A stretch of DNA of 64,000 nt from CAVURS01 sp963795385. Lineage in GTDB: Bacteria; Actinomycetota; Actinomycetes; Actinomycetales; CAVURS01. The notes beneath the pieces were generated by a model. That model was not told where the DNA came from and did not search any database. It saw only the letters and a list, made by a program, of their open reading frames with translations. Position numbers and translations under genes: made by a program. This document shows, piece after piece, positions 1 through 11,572 of the stretch; within the stretch, counting starts at the first letter, position 1, and each line of letters opens with the position of its first letter. The stretch covers positions 186,001 through 250,000 of the forward strand of contig CAWCHK010000002.1 of assembly GCA_963795385.1 (NCBI GenBank). The letters run 5' to 3'.

Positions 1-133
1 CCCGAACGGTCGTGGAGATGTCCTTCAGCGAGATGACGCTGCCGAAGAACTTCGACACGCCGCGGATCTCCAACAGGGGCTCCGCGTTGTCGCTGGCCGC
101 GGCCGGCGAGGGGTCTGTCGTGGTGGCAGTCAT
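1..133 (-). CDS. Sugar (probably inositol) ABC transporter ATP-binding protein, N-terminal fragment
   Basis: Only the first 44 codons lie in the window; the gene runs off the left edge. The start is an ATG at 133, four bases after the stop of the permease gene. After about 17 polar residues the peptide reads LLEIRGVSKFFGSVISLKDI, the usual first strand of an ABC ATPase of the ribose/xylose (RbsA/XylG) type, where the substrate loops through an A-loop aromatic ahead of Walker A. Walker A itself is outside the window. As the last visible gene of the inositol operon it most likely energises import through the permease and lipoprotein next to it. Family assignment is firm from context; the substrate is inferred from the iol genes. 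Confidence 0.85.
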   Translation of the reverse strand, partial: MTATTTDPSPAAASDNAEPLLEIRGVSKFFGSVISLKDISTTVR

Positions 134-137
134 GTCG

Positions 138-1181
138 TCACTTCCTGCTCTGCTCGGCGTACCGGCGCACGAGCTGGTTGGTGAGCACGGCCAGGAGGAG
201 CATCCCGCCGAGGAACAGCTTGAACCAGTCGTTGTTCCACTGCGCGTAGACGATTCCCTGCTGGGTCATCCCGATGATGATCGCGCCGACCGTGGCGCCG
301 ACGGCCGACCCGTAGCCGCCCGTCAGGAGGCAGCCGCCGATCACGGCCGCCGCGATGTAGTAGAGCTCGAAGCCGATGCCCGTGCTCGCCTGCATCGAGG
401 TGAGCCGGAACAGATAGGTGTTGCCGACGAACCACCCGCAGAACGACACGAACATGAACAGCGTGATCGTGGTGCGCATGGCGGGTACGCCGACGTTGCG
501 GCTCGCGTTCTCGTCGCCACCCACAGCGAAGACCCAGTTGCCGAAGCGGGTGCGCGTCAGCAGGTACGACGCGACGGCGGTGAAGATGACCCACCAGATG
601 ATGGCGATGTAGAACGACTGCCGGTGGATCACGAACTCGTGCGCGAACAGCGCGTGCGGCCCGGAGTAGCCCACCTCCTGGTCGATCCCGCTCGCCGACA
701 CGGTCCCGGTGATGTACTTCGTGAGGCCGAGGTTCAGGCCCTGCAGCATCAGGAACGACGCCAAGGTGATGATGAAGCTGGGCAGCTTCGTGCGGATCAC
801 CAGGTAGCCGTTGAGGAAGCCGATGCCCAAGCACACCAACAGTGAGACCGCGAGCGAGACCCACACGTAGAGGTGGTAGTTCACGGTCAGGATCGACGTC
901 ACCAGCCCGGCGGTGGCCAGCTGCACACCGGCGGAGAGGTCGAAGTGGCCGCCGATCATGAGCAGCGCGACGGCGACCGCCATGATGCCGTACGTCGACG
1001 CCGGGTCGAGCCAGTTCGCGATCCCGCCGAGGGAATGGAACGGCTGGCTCTGCGCCGCGAAGAAGATGAACAGGACGATGGCCCCGATGACGGAGCCGAA
1101 CTCTGGCTTGACGAGCAGTGCGCGGACCAGCCCGACCCGGGCGACGCGTTCGTCGCTCGGCGTCGCAGTGGCTGTACTCAT
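138..1181 (-). CDS. Sugar/inositol ABC transporter permease (RbsC/XylH family)
   Basis: This 347-residue membrane protein has about eight to ten hydrophobic segments and is the inner-membrane channel of a CUT2-type sugar importer. A family hallmark is the stretch FNGYLVIRTKLPSFIITLA around residues 128-146, which contacts the ATPase. The ATG at 1181 is preceded by a GGAGGT site. It lies between the substrate-binding lipoprotein gene upstream and the ATPase gene downstream, on the same strand as the iol enzymes. A strong hairpin separates it from the lipoprotein gene. In actinobacteria this arrangement inside an iol operon suggests myo-inositol uptake (IatP-like), but ribose or xylose cannot be excluded from sequence alone. 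Confidence 0.88.
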   Translation of the reverse strand: MSTATATPSDERVARVGLVRALLVKPEFGSVIGAIVLFIFFAAQSQPFHSLGGIANWLDPASTYGIMAVAVALLMIGGHFDLSAGVQLATAGLVTSILTVNYHLYVWVSLAVSLLVCLGIGFLNGYLVIRTKLPSFIITLASFLMLQGLNLGLTKYITGTVSASGIDQEVGYSGPHALFAHEFVIHRQSFYIAIIWWVIFTAVASYLLTRTRFGNWVFAVGGDENASRNVGVPAMRTTITLFMFVSFCGWFVGNTYLFRLTSMQASTGIGFELYYIAAAVIGGCLLTGGYGSAVGATVGAIIIGMTQQGIVYAQWNNDWFKLFLGGMLLLAVLTNQLVRRYAEQSRK

Positions 1182-1223
1182 GCGATCACCTCCATGGTGC
1201 GCAGAACCGTTGCAAATCCTGGG

Positions 1224-1254
1224 GTGGGGGAGCGCCGTTCGGGCGCTCCCCCAC
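1224..1254 (-). terminator. Intercistronic hairpin between binding-protein and permease genes
   Basis: A perfect 13-bp stem (GTGGGGGAGCGCC and its complement) closes a 5-nt loop in the 81-base gap between the lipoprotein stop and the permease start. No T-run follows on the transcribed strand, so it fits an mRNA-stabilising or attenuating hairpin that keeps the abundant binding protein above the membrane components. This pattern is well known in ABC importer operons; the role here is inferred. Confidence 0.7.
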
Positions 1255-1262
1255 CAGGGTCG

Positions 1263-2240
1263 TCAGCGCGTGCCCGCTGCCGCGAGCTTGAGGACCTGGG
1301 CCGCGTTGTCCTTCGTCACGAACCCGGGACCGGTCAGCACGGGGTGTCCGCCGCCGATGGTGTTCAGGTTCGACTTGTAGAGGGTGAGCATCACGATCGG
1401 CAGGTATCCCTGCACGAACTGCTGCTGGTCGACGGCGAAGAGCACGTCGCCGGCTGCGATCGCCTTGGTGACGTCGGCGTTCAGGTCGAACGTCGCCAGC
1501 TTGACGCTGGTCCCCTTGATGGCCGGGATGGCCGCCGCGCCGATGACCGGACCCAGCGTCAGGATGCCGTTGATCCCCTTGTCAGCGGCCAGCTTGGCCT
1601 TGATGGTCGACTGCGCTCCTGCCGGGTCGGTGTTGTTGACCTGGAGGTTCGTGACCGTGCCGCCGAGGCCCTGCTTGAAGCCCTGGCAACGCTGCTCGAG
1701 GCCGATGTTGCCGGCTTCCTGGATGACGCAGAGAGCGTTCGTCACGCCCGCGGCCTTCATCTTCTCGCCCGCACCCTCACCCGCGATCGTCTCGTCCTGG
1801 CCGACGTGCGCGATGGCTCCGAACGACGCGGACTTGTCCTGACCGGAGTTGATCGTGATGACGGGAATGCCTGCGGCGACGGCCTTCTCGATCGACGCCT
1901 TCAGCGCGTCGGGGTTCGCCATCGACACGACCAGGCCGTCGACCTTCTGCTGCACCGCTGCGTCGATCAGCTGCGACTGCTTGGCCGGGTCCCCGTCGCT
2001 CTGGTAGGTGACGTTGTCGCCCTCGTCCTTGCCGGCCTGCAGGGCGCCCTTCTTCACCACGTCCCAGAACGTGTCGCCCGCGCCGCCGTGGGTCACGACC
2101 GCGATCTTGTACCCGTACTTGCCGGAGCCGCCGCTGGAGCTGGCGGCCTTGGTGTCACTGCCCTTGCTGGACGTGCACGCCACCAGGGCGAGCGGCAGGG
2201 CCAGGCCCAGTGCCAGCAGCTTCTGCTTCCTCGTCAACAC
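1263..2240 (-). CDS. Periplasmic-type sugar/inositol-binding lipoprotein
   Basis: A 325-residue solute-binding protein of the RbsB (Peripla_BP_4) class. I take the GTG at 2240 as the start because AGAGGA lies about 8 bases upstream and because it leads directly into a lipoprotein signal: basic residues, a hydrophobic core and lipobox ALVAC with the lipidated Cys at residue 22, then a Ser/Gly-rich linker. The mature domain begins YGYKIAVVTHGG and contains the two alternating Rossmann-like lobes typical of the family. It would be membrane-tethered and deliver substrate to the neighbouring permease. The gene follows iolA in the operon with a 100-base gap. Inositol is the likely ligand from context only. 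Confidence 0.9.
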   Translation of the reverse strand: MLTRKQKLLALGLALPLALVACTSSKGSDTKAASSSGGSGKYGYKIAVVTHGGAGDTFWDVVKKGALQAGKDEGDNVTYQSDGDPAKQSQLIDAAVQQKVDGLVVSMANPDALKASIEKAVAAGIPVITINSGQDKSASFGAIAHVGQDETIAGEGAGEKMKAAGVTNALCVIQEAGNIGLEQRCQGFKQGLGGTVTNLQVNNTDPAGAQSTIKAKLAADKGINGILTLGPVIGAAAIPAIKGTSVKLATFDLNADVTKAIAAGDVLFAVDQQQFVQGYLPIVMLTLYKSNLNTIGGGHPVLTGPGFVTKDNAAQVLKLAAAGTR

Positions 2241-2340
2241 AATGTGTCCTCTCGCTTCGTTGAGATCGGATTGCTCGTTCGGTTGGTGCTGCCGGATGCC
2301 CGTCCCGGACGTTGGGTGGCCCGCTCTCGTGCGCCGCCGG

Positions 2341-3841
<1,501 letters not shown>

Positions 3842-3891
3842 GGTGCGCTTACCTTTCCTTCCGCCATCCGGATGTTCGGTCGGGACCAGTC

Positions 3892-5792
<1,901 letters not shown>

Positions 5793-5799
5793 GCGCCGG

Positions 5800-6686
5800 T
5801 CACCTCCTGCCGCGGCCGAAGGGCAGCCGCGGGTCGACGGCCTGGTCGGCCCAGGTGTCCCGGACCCAGGCGTGGGCCGGGTCGTCGCAGATCAGCCAGG
5901 CCCGCTCCGCGGCCGGCCCGGCCATGACGTTGAGGTAGTAGAGGTCGTAGCCCGGGGCGGCCATCGACGGCCCGTGCCAGCCGTGCGGGATCAGCACGAC
6001 GTCGCCGGTGCGCACCTCGGCCAGCACGTCGATCGGGCGCTCGGCGGTGCCGTAGACCCGCTGGTAGGCCATCCCGTCGATCTCCGGCGACCTCGTAGTA
6101 GTAGATCTCCTCGAGCTCGGCCTCGACCGCGACCCCGTCGACGGTGCGGGCCTCGTCGTGCTTGTGCGGGGGGTACGACGACCAGTTGCCGCCGGGCGTC
6201 AGGACCTCGCAGGCGATCAGGGCCGCGGTCTCGAAGGTCTCCGGCGTACAGAAGTTGTTGACCTGCCGCGAGCAGGCGCCGGCTCCCCGCAGCTCGACCG
6301 CGACGCCGGCGGCCGGGCCGTAGCGCACCGGCAGGCGCTGGTCGGTCCGGGCCGCGGGCAGGGCGAACCGGCCACCCGCGGCGCTGCTGCAGGCGTCGCC
6401 GTCGCGCCGGCGGGCAGGTAGGCGAAGTCGGTCGGGCCGTCGAAGACCGATCCGCCGGCCGGCGAGCTCGATCCGGGCGCCCTGCGCACTCGACGACGAC
6501 CGAGCCGGCGAGCGGCAGGACCAGCGTCTCGCTGTCGCCCGTCTCGATCCGTTGCGGCACACCGGGCTCGAGGGTGAGCGACCCGCAGCCCGGAGTAGGT
6601 CCCAGCCCGCGTCGCTGCCGAGACGTCGACGGTGAACCCCGACCCGTGGGTCGACGCCCGTCGGACCAGGGGTCGCGCCCGGTCAT
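5800..6686 (-). CDS. iolB: 5-deoxy-glucuronate isomerase, frameshifted
   Basis: IolB isomerises 5-deoxy-D-glucuronate to 2-deoxy-5-keto-D-gluconate. Pieces of the bicupin fold are readable in successive frames: GSGFTVDVSAAT near the start, LTLEPGVPQRIETGDSE, then the metal-binding region SYPPHKHDE and EEIYYYEVAG, and finally VLIPHGWHGPSMAAPGYDLY, which is very characteristic of IolB. The ATG at 6686 lies 2 bases beyond the stop of the preceding gene. At least five single-base frame changes occur between about 6090 and 6650. Corrected length is about 293 residues, normal for the family. The gene is sandwiched between the aldolase and iolD genes with almost no spacing, so it is co-transcribed. 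Confidence 0.87.
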
Positions 6687-6688
6687 CG

Positions 6689-7582
6689 TCAGGCCCCCGC
6701 CACCAGTGAGACGGCGGTGTCCACCGCGGCCTCGACCTCGCCGTCGGGCGGGAAGAGCAGGGCGCGCCCGACGACGAGGCCGCGCACCCCGGGCAGCGCC
6801 AGCGCCTTCGCCCACGTCGCGTAGGTCTCCTCGGGCGTCGTCGACGGGTCGCCGCCGAGCAGCAGGGTGGGCAGCGTGGTCGCCGCCATGACCCGCTCCA
6901 TGTCCTCGACGACCGGCAGCTTGAGCCAGGTGTAGGCGCTGCTGGCGCCCGAGGGCGCTCGCGATGCCGGCCGACTTGGCGACCGCCGGCCGCCGTGAGG
7001 TCGTTGACGACGCGGTCGCCCTGCCGGCTGGCCATGAACGGCTCGACCATCGCGGGCATCCCGGCCGCGGCGAGCGCGGTGACGGCCGCGCCGCAGTGCT
7101 CGAGGGTGCGCGCCGTGCCGGCGTCCTGGAGGTCGATCCGGACCAGCATCTTGCCGCCGTCGAAGCGCATCCGCTCCAGGGTCGGCACGTCGTACGCCGT
7201 GAAGCGGTCGTCCAGCTCGAACGACGCGCCCTGCAGGCCGCCCCGGTTCATCGAGCCGAAGACCAGCTTGTCCTCGAGCTCGCCGAGCAGCAGCAGGTCC
7301 TCGAGGATGTCCGGGGAGCCGAGCACGCCGTCGACGCCCGGCCGGCGGAGCGCCCGGACCAGCCGGGAGATCAGCTCGGTGCGGTTCTCCATCGCCGTCG
7401 CGACGCCGCGGACGCCCAGCGCGCCGCGGGCCGGGTGGTCGGCGGCGACGAGCATCAGCCGGTTGTTGCCACGCAACAACGGTCGGCGGATCCGGGCCGC
7501 GGCCAGCTCGGCGATCCGCTCCGGGTGCAGGGCGCCCGGATCTCGCGCACCGCCGTCGAGGTCGACCATCGAGGTCACTCAT
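6689..7582 (-). CDS. Cgl0158-type (beta/alpha)8-barrel aldolase of the inositol pathway, frameshifted
   Basis: I recognise this as the DeoC/FbaB-like barrel protein found in actinobacterial iol operons (named after Corynebacterium Cgl0158). It probably does the job of IolJ, cleaving 2-deoxy-5-keto-gluconate-6-phosphate into dihydroxyacetone phosphate and malonate semialdehyde; this is inference from position. Visible stretches are RPLLRGNNRLMLVAADHPARG, GVDGVLGSPDILEDLLLLGE, MNRGGLQGASFELDDRFTAYD, and in a second frame AYTWLKLPVVEDMERV and TLLLGGDPSTTPEETYATW. Breaks occur near 6955-6990 and around the start at 7550-7580. The start is therefore uncertain: an ATG at 7582 or a GTG at 7578. It ends 2 bases before iolB. 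Confidence 0.78.
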   Translation of the reverse strand: MSDLDGRPRRRCARSGRPAPGADRRAGRGPDPPTVVAWQQPADARRRRPPGPRRAGRPRRRDGDGEPHRADLPAGPGAPPAGRRRRARLPGHPRGPAAARRARGQAGLRLDEPGRPAGRVVRAGRPLHGVRRADPGADALRRRQDAGPDRPPGRRHGAHPRALRRGRHRARRGRDARDGRAVHGQPAGRPRRQRPHGGRRSPSRPASRAPSGASSAYTWLKLPVVEDMERVMAATTLPTLLLGGDPSTTPEETYATWAKALALPGVRGLVVGRALLFPPDGEVEAAVDTAVSLVAGA

Positions 7583-8548
7583 CAGCGCCGCCACTCCCTC
7601 GATCAGCAGGCCTCGACCTCGGCGCTCGTCGGCATGGCGGTCGAGCACTCGAGCCGGGAGGCCACGATCGCGCCGGCGGCGTTGGCGAACCGCAGGATCC
7701 GCTCCAGCGGCCAGCCGGCCAGCAGGCCGTGGCACAGCGCGCCGCCGAACCCGTCGCCGGCGCCGAGGCCGTTGACGACCTCGACCGGCGTCGGCGGCAC
7801 CTCGACCCGCTCGTCGCGGGTCATCGCCAGCACGCCCTTGGGGCCCTGCTTGACGACGGCCAGCTCGACGCCGGCCGCGAGCAAGCGCCTTGGCCGCGGC
7901 CTCGGGCTCGCGCTCGCCGACCGCGGTCTCGCACTCCTCGAGGTTGCCGACGGCGACCGTGACGTGCGGCAGCGCGGCCGCGACCTGCTCGTGCGCGGCT
8001 CGGCCTGGGAGGCCCAGAACATCGGCCGGTAGTCCAGGTCGAGGACCGTCAGCGGCGCGCCGGTCGCGCGCCTCCCACGCCGCGTGGTGCGCGGACCGGC
8101 TCGGCTCCTGCGGACAGGCCGGTCACCGTGGCCCAGAAGACCCCGGCGTCGCGGATCGCGTCGAGGTCGAGCTCGTCGGCGCGGATCTCCAGGTCGGGCG
8201 CCTTGGGCAGCCGGTAGAAGTAGAGCGGGAAGTCGTCCGGCGGGAAGATCTCGCAGAACGTCACCGGCGTCGGCAGTCCCTCGACCGCGGTGACGAACCG
8301 GTCGTCGACGCCGAGCTCGCGCAGCTGCTGGTGGACGAAGTCGCCGAACGGGTCGGCGCCGGTGCGGGTGATGACGGCCGTGCGCCGGCCGTGCCGGGCC
8401 GCCGCGACCGCGACGTTGGTCGCCGAGCCGCCGAGGAACTTGCCGAACGTCTCGACCTCGGCCAGGCCGACGCCGACCTGCAGCGGGTAGAGGTCGACGC
8501 CGACCCGCCCATGGTCAGGACGTCGTACGCCGCAGCCAGGTCGCTCAC
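7583..8548 (-). CDS. iolC: 5-dehydro-2-deoxygluconokinase (PfkB family), frameshifted
   Basis: IolC phosphorylates 2-deoxy-5-keto-gluconate with ATP. It is a PfkB/ribokinase-fold kinase: the N-terminal signature GKFLGGSATNVAVAAARHG and the C-terminal NGLGAGDGFGGALCHG, which holds the catalytic Asp, are both present. The GTG at 8548 overlaps the stop of the preceding gene by four bases (GTGA). Frame changes occur near 8513, 8100, 8070, 8020, 7885 and 7605. The C-terminus is readable as RLECSTAMPTSAEVEALL; the exact stop is unclear because the last 30 bases are also disturbed, so the left boundary here is approximate. Expected length is about 320 residues, matching this span. Confidence 0.87.
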
Positions 8549-9436
8549 GCCAGGCCCCGCAGGAACGCGATGCTGGCGCGGACGTCGGCGACCGGCCCTT
8601 CACCGGCCGGCTCCTCGGCCAGGATGGTGTCCTGCTCCATGACGTACCAGCCGTCGTAGCCGCGCCCTCGAGCAGCTGCGCCACGATGGCGGCGACGTCG
8701 ACGTCGCCCTGGCCGAGCGGCCGGTACATCCCGGCGCGCCACCGCCGTCGGTGTACGTCGCGTCGACCCGGCCCGGACCTTGTCCGCCCAGGTGGCGTCG
8801 ACGTCCTTGAGGTGGGTGTGCGCGATGCGCTCGCCGGCGCGTGCGGGCCAGCGTCGACCGGGTCGGTGCCGCCGATCAGCAGGTGGCCGGTGTCCAGGCA
8901 GAGCGGCGATGCGCGCAGCCGTCGAGCACGCGCTGGACCTCGGCCCGGCTGCTCGACCATCGTGCCGACGTGCGGGTGCAGCGTCGCCCGCACGCCGCGG
9001 CTCGCCGGCGTCGCGCCGCGCACCGGTCGAGGTTGCGCCAGCAAGCGTGGCCCAGCCGTCGCGCGTCCAGCACGCGGGCGCTCGTCGTAGCCGTCGTGTC
9101 CGGTCGCGGCGGCGAGCACCAGCGTGCCGGCGCCCGCGCGCCACGAACGCGTCGAGCTGGCGGTCGACGTCCGGCAGCGGGTCGTGGCCGGGGTCGTGCA
9201 GGACGACGGGGACGAAGCCGCCGACGGCGTGCAAGCCCATGCGCCGCAAGGGTTTCGGCCTTGTCCTGCGGGCGCGTCGGGCAGGAAGCCGTCCGGCCCG
9301 AACTCGGTGGCGCGGACGCCGAGCGGCGGCCATCTCGGCGAGCACCCGGTCCGCGGCCGAGCTGGTAGCCCCACCCGGGGACCTCGCAGACGCCCCAGGA
9401 GATCGGCGCCGCGGCGACGCGGTCGAGCAGGCTCAC
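8545..9436 (-). CDS. Inosose dehydratase-like TIM-barrel protein (IolE/IolH type), frameshifted
   Basis: This belongs to the xylose-isomerase-like AP-endonuclease-2 superfamily. In iol operons such proteins act as myo-inosose-2 dehydratase (IolE) or an isomerase (IolH); I favour IolE because the pathway otherwise lacks that step here. It starts at GTG 9436 with SLLDRVAAAPISWGVCEVPGW. Later signatures, in changing frames, are RATEFGPDGFLPD, GFVPVVLHDPGHDPLPDV, VRATLHPHVGTMVEQP, LCLDTGHLLIGGTDP, IAHTHLKDVDATWADKV and GYDGWYVMEQDTILAEEP, with metal ligands in the Asp/His/Glu positions of these strands. About ten frame changes make this one of the worst-damaged genes. It overlaps iolG and iolC by four bases on each side. 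Confidence 0.8.
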
Positions 9437-10446
9437 CGGCGGACCTCGTCGATCAGGACCGGGCGGTGCTCGCGGCGGGAGCAGCTCGCAGGCCTCGGCG
9501 ATGTAGAACGCCTCGAGCGCGTCGGCGACGGTGCAGGGCGAGGGACGGGTGCCGCGGCGCCACGTCGGTGAACGCCGTGAGCTCGGCGACGTACGCGGCG
9601 AGGAACCGGTCCATGAACACCGGGTAGGGCTGCGCCGGCCGGGAACGTCACGCCAGGCTCGACCGACCGCAGGGGGAGCCGGTCGTCGAGACCGACCGAG
9701 ATGCTGTCCTGCGAGCCGAGGACCTCGAGCCGGACGTCGTAACCCCTTGCGTTGTAACGGGTTCCGGCCACATGAGCAGAACGACGAGTCGTCGTAGGGT
9801 CAGCAGGGCCGACGCGGCGTCGACGTCGCCGTAGCTCGGCGAAGAAGGCCTCACCGCGGTTGGCGCCGACGGCGTAGACCTCGACCACCTCGCGGCCGGT
9901 GACCCAGCGCAGGATGTCGAAGTCGTGCACGCGAGCAGTCGCGGAAGAAGCCGCCGGAGGACGCGATGTAGACCGGCCGGCGGCGGCGCCGGGTCGAGCG
10001 TGCCGGCCCGCAGCGTGTGCACCCAGCCGAGCTCGCCGGACTCCACGGCGGCGCGCGCGGCGACGTAGCCGGCGTCGAAGCGGCGCTGGAAGCCGATGTG
10101 CACCGGCACGTCGGCGCCGCCGACCTTGTCCAGCACGGCGAGGGTGCCCTCGACGTCGGGCGCGACCGGCTTCTCGCAGAAGGTCGGGAGGCCGGCCTCG
10201 ACCGCCGCCACGATCAGGGGCGCGTGGGCGTCGGTCGCCGCCGCGATCACCAGCGCGTCGATCCCGCTGGTGAACAGCGCGTCCGGGCTGCTCGACCGCC
10301 TCGACCCCGAGCCGTCCGGCGACGTCCGCGGGCCCGGCCGGGATCGGCGTCGGCGACGACCAGGGAGTCCACGTCGGGCAGTGCCGGACAGGGTCGTCGG
10401 CGTGGAAGGCGCCGATCCGGCCGACTCCGGCAAGTCCGATCCGCAC
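9433..10446 (-). CDS. iolG: Inositol 2-dehydrogenase (Gfo/Idh/MocA family), frameshifted
   Basis: First gene of the operon. It should oxidise myo-inositol to scyllo-inosose with NAD+. The GTG at 10446 has AGGAGGAG six bases upstream and opens with the Rossmann fingerprint IGLAGVGRIGAFHA. The family motif CEKPVA, carrying the catalytic Lys, follows FCEKP; other readable parts are DALVIAAATDAHAPLI, HIGFQRRFDAGYVAARA and VHDFDILRWVTGREVVEVYA, which includes the conserved Asp/His of the active site. The end reads REHRPVLIDEVRR. I count eight or more frame changes. Corrected length is about 335 residues, as in IolG. Overlap with the next gene is four bases. Confidence 0.88.
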   Translation of the reverse strand: MRIGLAGVGRIGAFHADDPVRHCPTWTPWSSPTPIPAGPADVAGRLGVEAVEQPGRAVHQRDRRAGDRGGDRRPRAPDRGGGRGRPPDLLREAGRARRRGHPRRAGQGRRRRRAGAHRLPAPLRRRLRRRARRRGVRRARLGAHAAGRHARPGAAAGRSTSRPPAASSATARVHDFDILRWVTGREVVEVYAVGANRGEAFFAELRRRRRRVGPADPTTTRRSAHVAGTRYNARGYDVRLEVLGSQDSISVGLDDRLPLRSVEPGVTFPAGAALPGVHGPVPRRVRRRAHGVHRRGAAAPVPRPAPSPTRSRRSTSPRPASCSRREHRPVLIDEVRR

Positions 10447-10636
10447 GGCTGCTCCTCCTGGCGTCGAGGGCGGTTCGCTCGTGGCCAGGCCGTTTCGGCC
10501 CATCGCCCGCCGACCGCGGCTGGCCTGACTATGCTGCGTGAGCGCCAGGCAGTGTCAAGAGAATGACGCAATGTCTTTACATACTGACATCAGGCGTACG
10601 CCATCGGCCAGACGTCGAGCACGGGGAGGAGGCACG
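10447..10636. promoter_or_regulatory. Divergent iolG/iolR control region
   Basis: This 190-base gap separates the two divergent transcripts. It contains the only clearly AT-richer patch nearby (about 10555-10592), with an imperfect dyad ATGTC-N10-GACAT at 10571-10590 and a nearby TGTCA/TGACG pair. HutC-type GntR regulators bind short dyads of this kind, so it is the best candidate operator for IolR, with the -10/-35 elements of both directions overlapping it. No experimental support; based on position and symmetry. Confidence 0.5.
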
Positions 10637-11391
10637 GTGGCCGAGCTGGCGCTGAGCGTCGACCGGTCCAGCCCGGTGCCCCTGTACTACCAGCTGGCCC
10701 AGCAGCTCGAGGAGGCCGTGCGCAGCGGCGCGCTGGCGCCCGGGCGAGCGGCTGGAGAACGAGGTCGACCTCGCCGACCGGTTCGGGCTGTCCCGGCCCG
10801 ACCGTCCGCCAGGCCATCCAGGAGCTGGTCCGCAAGGGGATGCTCGTGCGCAAGCGCGGCGTCGGCACCCAGGTCGTCCAGGGTCACAACGGCACCGACA
10901 TCACCCGCCCGGTCGCGCTCTCCAGCCTGTACGACGACCTGGCCCGCACCGGCCGGACCCCGCGCACCGACGTGCTCTCCCACGGCATGGAGCCGGCCGA
11001 CCGCGCAGGTGGCCGCGGCGCTCGGCGTCCGCGAGGGCACCGACGTCGTCCGGGTCGAGCGGCTGCGCTGGGCCGGCGACGAGCCGCTCGCCCTGATGTG
11101 CAACTGGCTGCCGCGTCGGGCTGGCGTCGTACACCGACGAGGAGCTGGCCACGCCACGGGCTCTACGAGCTGCTGCGCCGCTCCGGCGTGCACATGCGGA
11201 TCGCCACCCAGCGGATCGGCGCCCGGGCCGCGACCGCCGCCGAGGCCAAGCTGCTGCACGAGCGCAAGGGCGCGCCGCTGCTGACGATGGAGCGCACGGC
11301 GTACGACGACTCCGGCCGGGCCGTCGAGTTCGGCTCGCACGCCTACCGGGCCCAGACCTACAGCTTCGAGGTCACCCTCGTCGAGCGCTGA
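10637..11391 (+). CDS. iolR: GntR/HutC-family transcriptional regulator of the inositol operon, frameshifted
   Basis: A winged-helix N-terminal domain is followed by a UTRA ligand-binding domain. The GTG at 10637 follows GGGGAGGAGG and starts VAELALSVDRSSPVPLYYQL. The recognition helix region reads LSRPTVRQAIQELVRKGML after correction. UTRA signatures are VVRVERLRWAGDEPLALMCNW and the C-terminal YRAQTYSFEVTLVER. Five breaks were resolved: an extra G at 10742-10744, an extra C at 10797-10799, an extra C at 11001-11002, and two near 11115-11155. Corrected length is about 249 residues, the family norm. Being divergent from the iol operon, it most likely represses it until an inositol intermediate binds the UTRA domain. 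Confidence 0.87.
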
Positions 11392-11499
11392 GTCACGCGG
11401 CTGCAGGCGGCGACCGGGTCCGCCCTGACTGATGGTTCAGAAAGGATCGCCGGAAACGCTTGACCCAGCAAATACCGTCCGACCATCATGTGACCTGGC

Positions 11500-11534
11500 G
11501 GTGCGCACCGCTTGCCCCCTGCGTGGTGCGCACC
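11500..11534. promoter_or_regulatory. Two perfect GGTGCGCACC palindromes, 25 bases apart
   Basis: The 10-base self-complementary sequence GGTGCGCACC occurs at 11500-11509 and again at 11525-11534, 39 bases ahead of the helicase-like gene. The exact duplication and spacing of about 2.4 helical turns suggest a tandem operator. I do not recognise the binding protein. The rest of the 180-base gap (11392-11572) shows no gene. Confidence 0.45.
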
Positions 11535-11572
11535 GCCTCCCATGTCCGTCCTCGCGCGGCTAACCTCGGCCT

